From positions 53,469,783 through 53,533,782 of the forward strand of contig CM057228.1 in assembly GCA_029891385.1 (NCBI GenBank): a DNA stretch of 64,000 nt. Direction: 5' to 3'. Shown in pieces: positions 34,895 through 46,689 of the stretch. The notes under the pieces were generated by a model. That model was given only the letters and a program-made list of their open reading frames with translations, had not been told where the DNA came from and made no database searches. The first letter of the stretch is position 1; every line of letters starts with the position of its first letter. Made by a program: the position numbers and the translations under genes. This stretch comes from Erythroxylum novogranatense. Taxonomy: Eukaryota > Streptophyta > Magnoliopsida > Malpighiales > Erythroxylaceae.

Positions 34895-35665
34895 TTTCTA
34901 ATATAATTTCTGTTAATATATTATTAAATTATCTTCAAAATATATAAACTTCAATTTATATTTGATTTAATAATTAAAATAATTTAAATAAATATTCCTT
35001 TAGATAAGAAGATAATTTTAAAATGTTTCATTTTATTTCATTCGAATTTATTAATAAATATTATATAAGAGATTAAAATAAATTTAATTAATTAAAATAT
35101 TAAAAAAAATGTGAAAGCTCTCGGGGGCGAGCTGCTCGCCCCACGAGCTCATTTTAAAAAAACAGCTCGCCCTCGCGAGCTTGCTTTATTTTTTAAAAAA
35201 AAATTCATTAATTTAATTTAATTTAATCTCTTATATAATATTTATTAATAAATTATTAATTAAATAAAATGAAACATTTTAAAAATTATCTTCTTATCTA
35301 AAACGTAATATTTATTTAAATTAGGTGAGCAACTAAGCCTCATGAGCTTGCTTTATTTTTATAAAATTTTCATTAATTAAATTTAATTTAATCTCTTATA
35401 TGTTATTTATTAATAAATTATTAATTAAATAAAATGAAACATTTTAAAATTATCTTCTTATCTAAAACGGAATATTTATTTAAATTATTTTAATTATTAA
35501 ATCAAATATAAAATGAAGTTTATATTTTGAAGATAAATTAATGTAAATTATATTATTAAATTATCTCAAGCTTGCTTTGTTTTTTAAATTTTAATTAATT
35601 AAATTCATTTTAATCACTTATATAATATTTATTAATTAATTATTAATTAAATATAATGAAACAGT
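34895..35665. repeat. AT-rich fold-back with repeated right arm and GC-rich palindromic loop
   Basis: The left arm (about 34900-35096; landmarks taatttaaataaatattcc, agataagaagataatttta, aaatgtttcatttta) is the reverse complement of DNA at 35208-35325. A second copy at about 35385-35560 extends the pairing to the outer end of the left arm. A third, partial copy is at 35585-35660. The ~110-bp loop is GC-rich, including the palindrome at 35124-35142 (GGGGCGAGC, T, GCTCGCCCC). Phrases with gagcttgcttta precede each right-arm copy. Confidence 0.85.
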
Positions 35666-35858
35666 AATTATAATAATAAAATAAAAATAATTAGTAAAAT
35701 TACGATTAATAACAACAAATAAATACACTTTATAATAATAAGGAATTTCATAATGTTATGAATAATAATAAACATTTTTTAATAATATTATATTTTTAAT
35801 AAAACTAATATACAGTAAAACATGTCAAAATCATAAACAATAATAATTAAATTAATAA
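35666..35858. other. AT-rich spacer
   Basis: Nothing recognisable. It precedes the putative old solo LTR. Confidence 0.4.
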
Positions 35859-36260
35859 TGTCCAAAATACTCTCAGATGTTCCTAATCCAAAAACTACAC
35901 ACTAATCCAAACTTCCATTCAGAAATTGAAAGTCTTAGGGGCAAAATTGAAATTTCATTTCTTCATATGACTTGTAGCCCCATATCTTAATTTTATTTTG
36001 CCACAAGAATCACTTCAATCGGATCTTCACAGATCCCGAATTTTGCAAAATACTGAACCATGTTTGAAAAATTATCTCATTCACTTTGATTAAATTAATC
36101 ACCGTTAATTTAAAAAAATACAAATTTTTTATGAGGATGTAGATAATTGTCTTAGGAATCCAACGCCACAAGAATCAAGTCAATCAAATGTCAGACGAAA
36201 AGATATAAGCAAAAAAGTGAAATATGTTTAGAAAATTACCTTTCTTAAATAAATAGGGAA

Positions 36261-36388
36261 GTCGCGATCGTGCGCATGCACGACCGCGACATTCAGGTGA
36301 TCCAGCAGAGTCGCGATCGTACGAGTGCACGATCGCGACATTCTAGTGAACCTGCAAAGTCGCGATCGTGCGCATGTACGACCGCGAC
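36261..36388. repeat. Three 30-bp imperfect palindromes at an exact 49-bp period
   Basis: Units at 36261-36290, 36310-36339 and 36359-36388 each begin GTCGCGATCGT and end with CGCGAC preceded by ACGA(C/T). The middle unit has perfect 11-bp arms (GTCGCGATCGT / ACGATCGCGAC). They are GC-rich islands in AT-rich DNA, inside the putative old solo LTR. Confidence 0.92.
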
Positions 36389-36538
36389 TTTCGAGTGGAC
36401 TTGCGACCTTTTTTTCTTAACAGATGTCTCAACTTTAAACTTTCATAACTTTTGACTCAGAACTCCAAATTTTACAAACTTAGTCTCTATGGAAATCTTG
36501 AAGGAAGATCTACAACTTCTATGTAGACCTCAAAGATC

Positions 36539-36543
36539 AATTT
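36539..36543. repeat. Target-site duplication (AATTT), left of the gypsy element
   Basis: It matches 45552-45556 exactly and defines the insertion. Confidence 0.92.
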
Positions 36544-38628
36544 TGTTGAGCCCGGGCCCCGTACGTCCGAATCCCCGAGGGAGGGCCCCTCGGGTAGCCC
36601 CGGCGTCGGGCGCTCCATATATCGTCGGACCCGATCCCAACATCCATACAAAGACATATTCGATTCGTATAACAATATATATATTCATACATACCATCGC
36701 ATGCATTCTCAACATGCATTTCCATATCTCAAATTCATAAAACATGTCATTCTGATTCGAAGAAATGTAACAGTATTCTCAAATGCAGCGTAATACAAAG
36801 TAAAATGAAATTTCAAAATACAAAAGATGCTCCATGATAAAATGCTCGGAGGGCCAATCCAAATTACTAACTTAAGGCAAAGCTCCTAATTAGCTGGAAG
36901 TTTCCGATGCCTTGCCAAGTCAACTATCGTCTCGATCTGCACCTGAGGAGGGGAGAGTAATGGGGTGAGCTGCGAAGCTCAGTGGCATATACGTTTATAG
37001 CCATTGGCAACGAGCCACACAATCAAGCAATATATATATATATATATAATATACATATCACTAGCAAATCATAATTCATCAATTCAGTTCACATTCAATC
37101 AGTATATGTCAAGCAATTTCTATTTCTTATCACATCAATCATTATGCAACAAATCTATCAAATCCATCATATCTTATGCTCAACAATTCAATCGTGTATG
37201 CACAAACAACTAGCTCGAGAGTTCCGTAATTCATCCGGATAACCCGAAGGTAAATCCGTAATCCATCCGAGTCCGATTTCTCAAGGATCTCGTTGCCACA
37301 AGAGGCGATCGGAGAAGGCTTTCAAAATGTCAACGTGCACGTGACTCCATCCGTAACTCTCTTACCCAAACAAAGCACATAATCCATTCGAATCATGCTC
37401 AAAGCATATCATAATTTCCATTCTTTCCATTGCCATAAAGGCCCATTAATCCATGCATAATTATGATCAAAGCATATTCAGCATCTCTCATGCAATTCAA
37501 TACAAATAATGTCATATAACGCAAGCAAGCACACATCATGCAATTGCCCATACACACAATAACGATAAACATATTACCCACCTAGTATCATTGAGTATCG
37601 GACTCATTGTTGTCCTTCCTCTCGCGATTGGGTCAAATCGACTGGTTCCTATAATAAACCAAGTTTCCACACAATTAATATCTATAGCAATTATTTAATA
37701 AAGCTCGAAAAGCAAAAAGTAAAGCGTTAAAAGTCTCCATCCGATTTCCATCGAAATTTCCGAACTTTCCGAAACAATTCCCGAATTTCCCTTCTTCATA
37801 CAACTTGTAATCCTTAATTTCTAGATCACAACGAATCCAAGATCGCCTCATTTGGATATCTACACCAAAAGATATCCCTAACAATATAAACATCTCGATT
37901 CGGAACAAGGGCTTCGCAGCGAACGGGGACGCTTGTCGCGACGAAGGACCACCTTTCATGCGAACCAAACGTCGACGTCGCGACGTCTCCCTTCGCGTCG
38001 CGACGTCTGACATTTCACACGCCATGACGAATAATCGTAAAATTATTTACACGTCGCGACGTGGCTCCCTTCTTCGTTCGCCGCGGCGTGTTCATACGCA
38101 CGTCGCGACGTCTGGGTCGAGGAACTCGACTCCGAACCCAGATTTCTGCAGATTTCAACTGCTAAATCCTCCATTAACCACACTCAACACTTCTAAACAA
38201 TATAACAGGTCTTAAAAGGCATTCCTAATTCATTCTCAACTCCCAAACACATCAATCTAACGATTTAGCCATATTTTTCACCCAAAACCCTAAAACATCG
38301 TCGATTCTCACATAATCCACAATCTCAATGTTTAAACCCAATCAAAACAAGTTTAAAGGAAGCTAAACTTACCAGAAGTTGCTTCGAATCGGTCGGAAAG
38401 CTCAAAATCGCGAAACTCTTCTTCTTCTCTCTTCCTCTCCACCGACGGCGTTTCTCTTCTTCTCTTTTCTTCTTTTCCTTTCCTTTCTCTTCTTTCTATT
38501 CTTTTCTTAAACCCTAAAGGGCTTGGGCCCTTCCTAAAAAGCCAAGGCCCAACACAATTTAATCAAACTAAGGTAAAATCACAATTCATACTGAATAAGA
38601 TCATAAGAAAAAAATTCGGGGTCTAACA
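36544..38628 (-). repeat. 3' LTR of the gypsy element (left copy)
   Basis: Length 2085 bp. It aligns throughout with 43456-45551. It contains a (TA)n run near 37029-37048 and a CpG-rich segment with CGTCGCGACG dyads at 37970-38115. It lies next to the polypurine tract at 38629-38642. Confidence 0.93.
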
Positions 38629-38642
38629 TTTCTCCCCCTCTT
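38629..38642 (-). other. Polypurine tract of the gypsy element
   Basis: The minus strand reads AAGAGGGGGAGAAA, directly before the 3' LTR and overlapping the end of the chromodomain frame. Confidence 0.88.
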
Positions 38643-41600
38643 AAAAGAAATTTCGTCCTCGAAATTTACCTGAATCGTCGAAGAGATGCGGATACTTCTC
38701 CCGCATAGCGTCCAATGGCTCCCAAGTAGCTTCCTCTACCGAATGATTCCTCCAAAGGACTTTTACTAACTGAACCGTCTTATTCATGAGAACCTTGTCC
38801 TTAGAATCCAAAATCTGTACTGGAAGCTCCTCATAACTCAAATCATCTCGCAACTGAACCTCACTAGCCTAAATAACATGTGACGGATCCGATCTATATC
38901 TCCTCAACATCGACACATGAAAAACATCGTGAATCTGCGATAACTCCGGAGGTAACACCAATCTGTAGACAAGTGGTCCAATCCTCTCAAGGATCTCATA
39001 AGGACCCACATACCTCGGACTCAACTTCCCTTTCTTGCCGAATCTCAATACTCCTTTCCAAGGAGATGTCTTAAGGAACACTTTCTCACCGACCTCATAT
39101 TCCATCTCCTTTCGGTGAGCATCAACATAACTCTTCATCCGGTCCTGTGCCGCCTTAAGCCGCTGCTTGACTAGATAGATTTTCTCAACCGTTATCTGAA
39201 TCAATTCTGGTCCTTCCAATTGCCTCTCTCCCTCTTCATCCCAACAGATCGGAGTCCTACACCTCCGCCCATACAATGCCTCATATGGAGCCATCTGAAT
39301 GCTCGAATGGTACGAATTGTTATAAGCAAATTCGACCAACGGCAAATGCTCATCCCATGCTCCTCGAAAATCCATCACACACGCTTCAAGCATCCCTCAA
39401 GTGTCCGAATAGTCCTCTCCGATCGACCATCCGTCCGAGGGTGAAAAGCCGTACTAAAATTCACCGTCATTCCTAAAGCTTCCTGCAAACGCCCCTAAAA
39501 CCTCGAAGTGAACCGCGGATCTCGGTCTGACACGATCGAATCCGGAATCCCATGCAGCCTCACTATCTCATCGATATACTTCTTTGCCAACACATGCAAA
39601 GAATCAGTCTGTCGAATTGCCAAAAAGTGGGCTGACTTAGTCAACCGGTCAACAATCACCCAAATGGCATTGTGCCTCCTGCTGGTCCTAGGCAATCCCA
39701 TCAAAAAGTCCATCGTCACTCGCTGCCACTTCCACTTCGGAATAGGCAACGGCCTCAACTTGCCCGAAGGTGCCTGGTGTTCAGCCTTGACTTGCTGACA
39801 CACTAGACACTTACTGACAAACTCTGCTATATCCCTCTTCATGCCTTTCCACCAAAAGTGCTCTCTCAAATCCCGATACATCCTGGTGCTACCGGGATGC
39901 ATAGTGTAAGGCGCATTGTGTGCCTCATCCATAATCTCATCCTTGATCTCCCGCACATCCGGAATACACAACCTACCCGCAACTGTCATAAGCCCATCAT
40001 CTCGCACATCTATCTCAGAAACCTTGCCATTCTGAATCTCATCCCGAAGCTTGCTCAAATCCGCATCCTGAGCCTGCAAATCCCTAACCTTTTCCTTCAG
40101 CATCGGTCTAACTCGAAAATTAGCCAGAAGACAATCCGGTTCTTCCTGTGTCAAACTTATCCTAAGCTTAGCCATCTCTTCCAATAAAGGAAGATAAATC
40201 GATCGAACATGAGCAATCGATGACTTCCTGCTCAAGGCATCCGCCACAACATTGGCCTTGCCCGGATGATACTCAATCAACAAATCATAGTCCTTTAGTA
40301 GCTCTAACCACCTCCGCTGCCTCAAATTCAATTCCTTCTGACTCAACAAATACTTCAGACTCTTGTGATCAGTAAATATCCGAGTCTGAACTCCATACAA
40401 ATAATGCCTCCAAATCTTTAAGGCAAAAATTACCGCTGCTAACTCCAAATCGTGCGTCGGATAATTCAGCTCATAAGGCTTCAACTGCCTCGAAGCATAA
40501 ACAATTACCCGATCTCCCTGCATCAAAACACATCCGAGACCCTTCCTCGAAGCATCACTATACACCGAATAACCCTCATCACCCGATGGCAAAATCAAAA
40601 TAGGGGCACTGGTCAATCTGCGCTTGAGCTCCTCGAAGCTCCTCTGACAATCCTCACTCCAATCAAACTTCTGATTCTTTCTCAACAATTTCGTCATCGG
40701 AGCGGATATCATCGAAAATCCCTCCACAAACCGTCTGTAGTAGCTCGCCAAACCCAAAAACTCCTCACTACGCCACATTCTTGGCGTTTCCCAATTCACA
40801 ATCGCTTATCTTCTTTGGATCCATGAACTCCTTGCTCGAGATCACGTGTCCAAGAAATGAAACTTCCTCACCAAAATTCGCATTTTCGAATTTGGCATAC
40901 AACTCATTGCTCCTCAAAGTCTCCAAAGCCATCCTCAAATGCTCCTCATGCTCCCGATCACTCTTAGAATACACCAATATATCATCAATGAAGACAATGA
41001 TAAATTGGTCCAAGAATGGCTTAAACACCCGATTCATCAAATCCATAAACGCCGCAGCGCATTCGTCAATCGAAGGGCATCACCAAAACTCAAAGTGCCC
41101 ATATCGAGTCCCGAAGCGAGACTTGGCACATCCGACTCCTTGATCCTCAACTGATGATATCCCGATCTCAATTCGATCTTCGAAAAGACTCTCGCTCCTT
41201 GCAATTGATCAAACAGATCATCAATGCGAGGAAGCGGATACTTGTTCTTCACTGTGACTGATTGACTTCCGTAGTCCACACATTCTCAAAGAGCCATCTT
41301 TCTTCTTCACAAATAGACCGGAGCTCCCCAAGGCGAAGAACTCGGTCGAATATACCCTTTCTCCAATAACTCCTCCAATTGCTCCTTAAGCTCTTTCAAT
41401 TCCGTCGGAGCCATCCGATAAGGCGGAATCGAAATCGGCCTAGTACCTGACACAAGCTCAATCGGAAACTCAATCTCCCGAGCTGGCGGTAGTCCTGGCA
41501 ATTCCTCGGGAAAGACGTCCAAGAAATCCCTGACTACTGGAATATCCTCCAGCTTCCCTCTATCAGCTCTAGAGTCTATCACATAAGCCAAAAATGCCTC

Positions 41601-43295
41601 ACAACCCTTACTCATCATCCTCTCATTGTCATTCTTTGAAACAATCCAGGCGGACTCGCTTTCTGTCCCCGATAAACATCACTCTTCCGCCATCTAAATC
41701 AAACTCTCATCTTTCTTCGCCACAATCCGATCGGGCATTGTACTTTTCCAATGTTTCCATACCCAATATCACATCTAATCCGCGCATCCTTAGTGGCATC
41801 GGATCTACCACTAGAAGTTCTCCTGTCTGAAGCTCACATCTTTTAAACACGACTAATCACAATGTTTGGCCAATCGGAGTACTCACCATCGGTGGAGTAT
41901 CCAACGGACTCATGAACCAAATCACACACAGTCTACTCGGCGAAACAAGCGAATGAGTAGAACCCGGATCAATCAACACAAGCACATCATCAAGAATAAA
42001 TGAGCCATACCGGTGACAACATCCGAGCGGCCTCTGCATCCTCCGCGCCATAGCAAACACCACAGTTGGTGCTCGCCTCTCGGTCTCCCCGGAAGACTCG
42101 CCCTCCTGGCAGCATCAGAACTACCTACCTCAGTCACAGTCCTCTGACCCATGGTCTCTGTCCTCCTCGGAGCTGGCATCTGACCTCTCTCCTGTCGTGG
42201 AGGCTGAGGATACTCTCTGGCAATGTGTCCCTTCACCCCACAGTTGAAACAAGCTCCTGTCAGTCTGAAGCACTCTCCTCTATGAGGTTTCCCGCAGTGC
42301 TCACACATCGGGATAATCGATCTATCTCCCTCTCCTCTTCTACCGCTACCCACCGTCGAAGCTTGGTGAGAAACAGTAGAAGTCCTCATCGACCTCTGCC
42401 GGCTAGCACCACTGCTCCTCTCCTCTGAGTAAACTGGGAAACTCCTAGCACTCCTGTCTGGCATAGGAGCACTAGTGCTACCCCCTCTCCTGGACTGCTC
42501 TCTGCCTTTCCTTTTCTTGTTCACAGCGCTCTTGATATTCTCTATGTTCTCCACCCGAAGGGCTGCCTCAACTAACTGCTGGAAGTCACCGAAATTCTGC
42601 ACTATAACCTTCTCTCGATCGCAAGTGGACTGATTCAAACGTCACGACATCTGGTGCCTTGCAAACATCAAATCGAGGCATACCTCGCCAATCTGCGTGA
42701 ACCGACGCTCATACTCACTCATTTGTCATATCCCTCGTGACAAACTTAGGAACTCCCTCGCCTCATTGAACATATACCTCGACAGTACTTCTTCCCGAAA
42801 GAAATCACAAAATCTGTCATGCCAACCCCATTGGCCTCATCGACTACAATGCAGTCTCCCACCAATGAAGTGCATCTCCACGAAGCAAACTAGCGGCATA
42901 GGCGACCTCTCGTCATCCTCACAATCCATCCGATCCGGCCTCTCTGTCTTCCTCAACTAAGTCTCGGCTTCTTGAGGATCGGCGTCCCAAAGAAGTCAAT
43001 CGCCCATACTTCCTCACTTGTCGAAGCGCTTTCCCCTCTTCACTGGGGAAATTTGGAGCGGAAGGTCGTGGCATCCGCCCATAGCTTTGAACAAGCGCTG
43101 AAACATCCTCGAATCAAGCGGGGCACTTTACTGGCGGAATGGGCGACTCCTGCGTCTGCGAAGGAAGGGCTCCTACCAAGCCCTAAAGCCTCGGCATTCC
43201 ACAGACTCTTGACTCATCGATCCTCTCTCTCTCGCAGGAGAGTCAGGTGCAGCAGATCCTTGCATAGCTCCTCGTATCCTTCTACGAGGTGGCAT
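38641..43295 (-). pseudogene. Gypsy chromovirus gag-pol, frameshifted
   Basis: On the minus strand, gag starts near 43295 (MPPRRRIRG) and is broken. A CCHC knuckle near 42250 has Tyr in place of the last Cys (CFNCGVKGHIAREY). The protease reads VLIDPGSTHSLVS near 41970, with Pro in place of the usual Ser after Asp. RT spans about 41540-40770 with [27 protein letters not shown] and FIDDILVYS, and has frameshifts near 41300 and 41050-41100. The long intact frame 40799-39495 holds RNase H ([21 protein letters not shown]) and the integrase zinc finger and core ([32 protein letters not shown]). 39393-38869 continues the integrase. 38853-38641 is chromodomain-like (LVKVLWRNHSVEEATWE). Confidence 0.93.
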
Positions 43296-43438
43296 CGTAT
43301 TCCTTCAAAGGGAAACACTAAGGATTAGCTATATGACAATCTACATGTATGCATGATATGCATGTCACGTAATAATGCAACAAGTAATCATATATCACAC
43401 AATCCTATATGCATTCTATGCCGAGGACACCTAAACCT

Positions 43439-43451
43439 GACTTTGATACCA
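43439..43451 (-). other. Primer binding site of the gypsy element
   Basis: The minus strand reads TGGTATCAAAGTC, four bases after the 5' LTR end, complementary to a tRNA-Met 3' end. Confidence 0.82.
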
Positions 43452-43455
43452 AACA

Positions 43456-45551
43456 TGTTGAGCCCGGGCCCCGTATGTCTGAATCTCCGAGGGAGGGCCC
43501 CTCGGGTCGCCCCGGCGTCGGGCGCTCCATATACCGTCGGACCCGATCCCAACATCCATACAAAGACATATTCGATTCGTATAACAATATATATATTCAT
43601 ACATACCATCGCATGCATTCTCAACATGCATTTCCATATCTCAAATTCATAAAACATATGTCATTCTCATTCGAAGAAATGTAACAGTATTCTCAAATGC
43701 AGCGTAATACAAAGTAAAATGAAATTTCAAAATACAAAAGATGCTCCATGATAAAATGCTCGGAGGGCCAATCCAAATTACTAACTTAAGGCAAAGCTCC
43801 TAATTAGCTGGAAGTTTCCGATGCCTTGCCAAGTCAACTATCGTCTCGATCTGCACCTGAGGAGGGGAGAGTAATGGGGTGAGCTGCGAAGCTCAGTGGC
43901 ATATACGTTTATAGCCATTGGCAACGAGCCACACAATCAAGCAATATATATATATATATATATATAATATACATATCACTAGCAAATCATAATTCATCAA
44001 TTGGTTCACATTCAATCGGATATGTCAAGCAATTTCTATTTCTTATCACATCAATCATTATGCAACAAATCTATCAAATCCATCATATCTTATGCTCATC
44101 AAATCAATCGTGTATGCACAAACAACTGGCTCGAGAGTTCCGTAATCCATCCGGATAACCCGAAGGTAAATCCGTAATCCATCCGAAGTCCGATTTCTCG
44201 AGGATCTCGTTGCCGCAGCGAGCGGCCGGAGAAGGCTTTCAAAATGTCAACGTGCACGTGACTCCATCCGTAACTCTCTTACCCAAACAAAACACATAAT
44301 CCATTGAATCATGCTCAAAGCATATCATAATTTCCATTCTTTCCATTGCCATAAAGGCCCGTTAATCCATGCATAATTATGATCAAAGCATATTCAGATC
44401 TCTCATGCAATTCAATACAAATAATGTCATATAACGCAAGCAAGCACACATCATGCAATTGCCCATACACACAATAACGATAAACATATTACCCACCTAG
44501 TATCGCCGAGTATCGACTCTTTGTTGTCCTTCCTCTCGCGATTGGGTCAAATCAGCTTGGTTCCCTATAATAAACCAAGTTTTCACACAATTAATATCTA
44601 TAGCAATTATTTAATAAAGCTCGAAAAGCAAAAAGTAAAGCGTTAAAAGTCTCCATCCGATTTCCATCGAAATTCCCGAACTTTCCGAAACAATTCCCGA
44701 ATTTCCCTTCTTCATACAACTTGTAATCCTTAATTTCTAGATCACAACGAATCCAAGATCGCCTCATTCGGATATCTACACCAAAAGATATCCCTAACAA
44801 TATAAACATCTCAGATTCGGAAACAAGGGGCTTCGCCGCAACGAAGGGACGCTTCGTCATGACGAAGGACCCTCGCCATGAACCAAGCGTCGCGCGTCGC
44901 GGCGTCTCCCTTCGCTGACGTCGCGACGCGTCTGACATTTCACACGCCGTTACGAATAATCGTAAAATTATTTACACGTCGCGACGTGGCTCCCTTCTTC
45001 GTTCGCCGCGGCGTGTTCATACGCACGTCGCGACGTCTGGGTCGAGGAACTCGACTCCGAACCCAGATTTCTGCAGATTTCAACTGCTAAATCCTCCATT
45101 AACCACACTCAACACTTCTAAACAATATAACAGGTCTTAAAAGGCATTCCTAATTCATTCTCAACTCCCAAACACATCAATCTAACGATTTAGCCATATT
45201 TTTCACCCAAAACCCTAAAACATCGTCGATTCTCACATAATCCACAATCTCGATGTTTAAACCCAATCAAAACAAGTTTAAAGGAAGCTAAACTTACGAA
45301 GTTGCTTGAATCGGTCGGAAAGCTCAAAATCGCTGAAACTCTTCTTCTTCTCTCTTCCTCTCCACCGACGGCGTTTCTCTTCTTCTCTTTTCTTCTTTTC
45401 CTTTCCTTTCTCTTCTTTCTATTCTTTTCTTAAACCCTAAAGGGCTTGGGCCCTTCCTAAAAAGCCAAGGCCCAACACAATTTAATCAAACTAAGGCAAA
45501 ATCACAATTCATACTGAATAAGATCATAAGAAAAAAATTCGGGGTCTAACA
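43456..45551 (-). repeat. 5' LTR of the gypsy element (right copy)
   Basis: Length 2096 bp, TGTTGAG...TCTAACA on the plus strand. It is the near-identical partner of 36544-38628. The first ~60 bp already show C-to-T differences at CpG/CHG sites. The (TA)n run is a few units longer. Confidence 0.93.
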
Positions 45552-46149
45552 AATTTTGTCTCTAATATGGTCAAATTTCTAATCAAATATTTTGTCCAAA
45601 ATTAATATGTCCTAATAATCCCATAACTTCTAAAATTCATATCTTTCGACTCAGAATTCCAAACATGTCATATTTTATATCAATGCAAAGCTCAGAAAGT
45701 TCTCTACAACTTTCGTGAAGGACAAAAAAATCATTTTGACCTTTAAAAAAGTCAATTTTCCGGTCAAAGTTTATGTCTTTTAATATTCATGCAAAAATCA
45801 GAACAGAAACTTGTAAAAATCATAACTTATTATTTTTTGATCGAAAAATTTCATACTTTATATCAAACTAAAGATCATTTCAAAATCTTCAACTTTTATG
45901 AAGAACTTAATGGCTGATTCAACCTCTAATAAGGTCAATTTCTCAGTCAAATTTTCAGCCAAATAATGGTCAACCTAAAAACAGACCTAAAATTTGACTG
46001 GCCATAACTTTCACTCCCGATATCGAAAAATTATTATTTTCTTATCAATTTCCTTTAAGTATAAATACCTTTATTTCACAATACATATTTAAAACCACAT
46101 TTAATTTCACTTAATATTTCTCAATGTCACTCAAAATTGGAGTCCAACA

Positions 46150-46689
46150 AAATAATATAATTGTGAATAATAATAAGAAATATAAAAGAAAGATAACAAT
46201 TTTATTATTAATTATAATATAATTTGTAATAAAAAACAAAAATCCTATAAAGATTTCATTTGAAGAAAAGACAGAACAAAAAATAAGCATATTATTGTGA
46301 AAATTATTATGGTTATTTAATTATTCTTAGTAAATTAACTGAAAAAATATGATTTAATGATTAATTCTGTACGTAATGATAAATTGTTAATGGCAACACG
46401 ATGCTGTTTGGGCATTAGAAACAATAGGACACGGTAGCAATAGAAAGAGGATTTGGACTCAAAATTTAAAGGCAAACGCAAGTATAAAATTAACATATTG
46501 CATGGCATAAAATCATATTATGATAAAATAGGAATATGATAAACAAAATGAGTCTCAAAATATGAGAGCCATATTTAGACAAGTTCAAAAGATAGATCAT
46601 TTATTATTTAAGTACAAAATACTTGCAGGCCCCAAAATAGATACATAGTGTACTCAACAAAAAGTAGCTGACCAAAAAATGATCATCTT
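46150..46689. other. AT-rich spacer right of the old solo LTR
   Basis: No gene or repeat recognised. It ends where the RPA-like C-terminal exon begins. Confidence 0.4.

Larger units (their letters stand above)
36544..45551 (-). mobile_element. Complete Ty3/gypsy chromovirus (Tekay/Del-like), 9.0 kb, minus strand
   Basis: Two nearly identical LTRs (36544-38628 and 43456-45551) have TGTTGAG...TCTAACA ends on the plus strand. The flanking 5-bp duplication AATTT is perfect. On the minus strand the order is 5' LTR, tRNA-Met-type primer binding site, gag-pol (43295-38641), polypurine tract AAGAGGGGGAGAAA, 3' LTR. Pol order (protease, RT, RNase H, integrase, chromodomain-like C-terminus) is that of chromoviruses. 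LTR differences are modest substitutions plus small indels, so insertion looks fairly recent. Stops and frameshifts in gag and RT make this copy defective as sequenced. Confidence 0.95.
35859..46149 (-). repeat. Putative old solo LTR (about 1.28 kb) split by the gypsy insertion
   Basis: The two flanks of the gypsy element (35859-36543 and 45557-46149) join into one LTR-like unit. On the minus strand it would start TGTTGGACTCCAATTTTG, similar to the start of the nested gypsy LTR (TGTTAGACCCCGAATTTT), and end ATTTTGGACA. Repeated phrases (catatctttcgactcagaattccaaa; tcataacttttgactcagaactccaaat) are typical of gypsy LTRs. AATAA occurs at 35854-35858 and at 46151-46155, one base off a perfect target duplication. 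No internal region was seen, so a solo LTR is the simplest reading. Confidence 0.5.

Noticed and set aside
40452..42428. Plus-strand frames of 120-124 residues inside the gypsy element
   Set aside because: They are antisense to RNase H, RT and gag frames with clear motifs on the minus strand.
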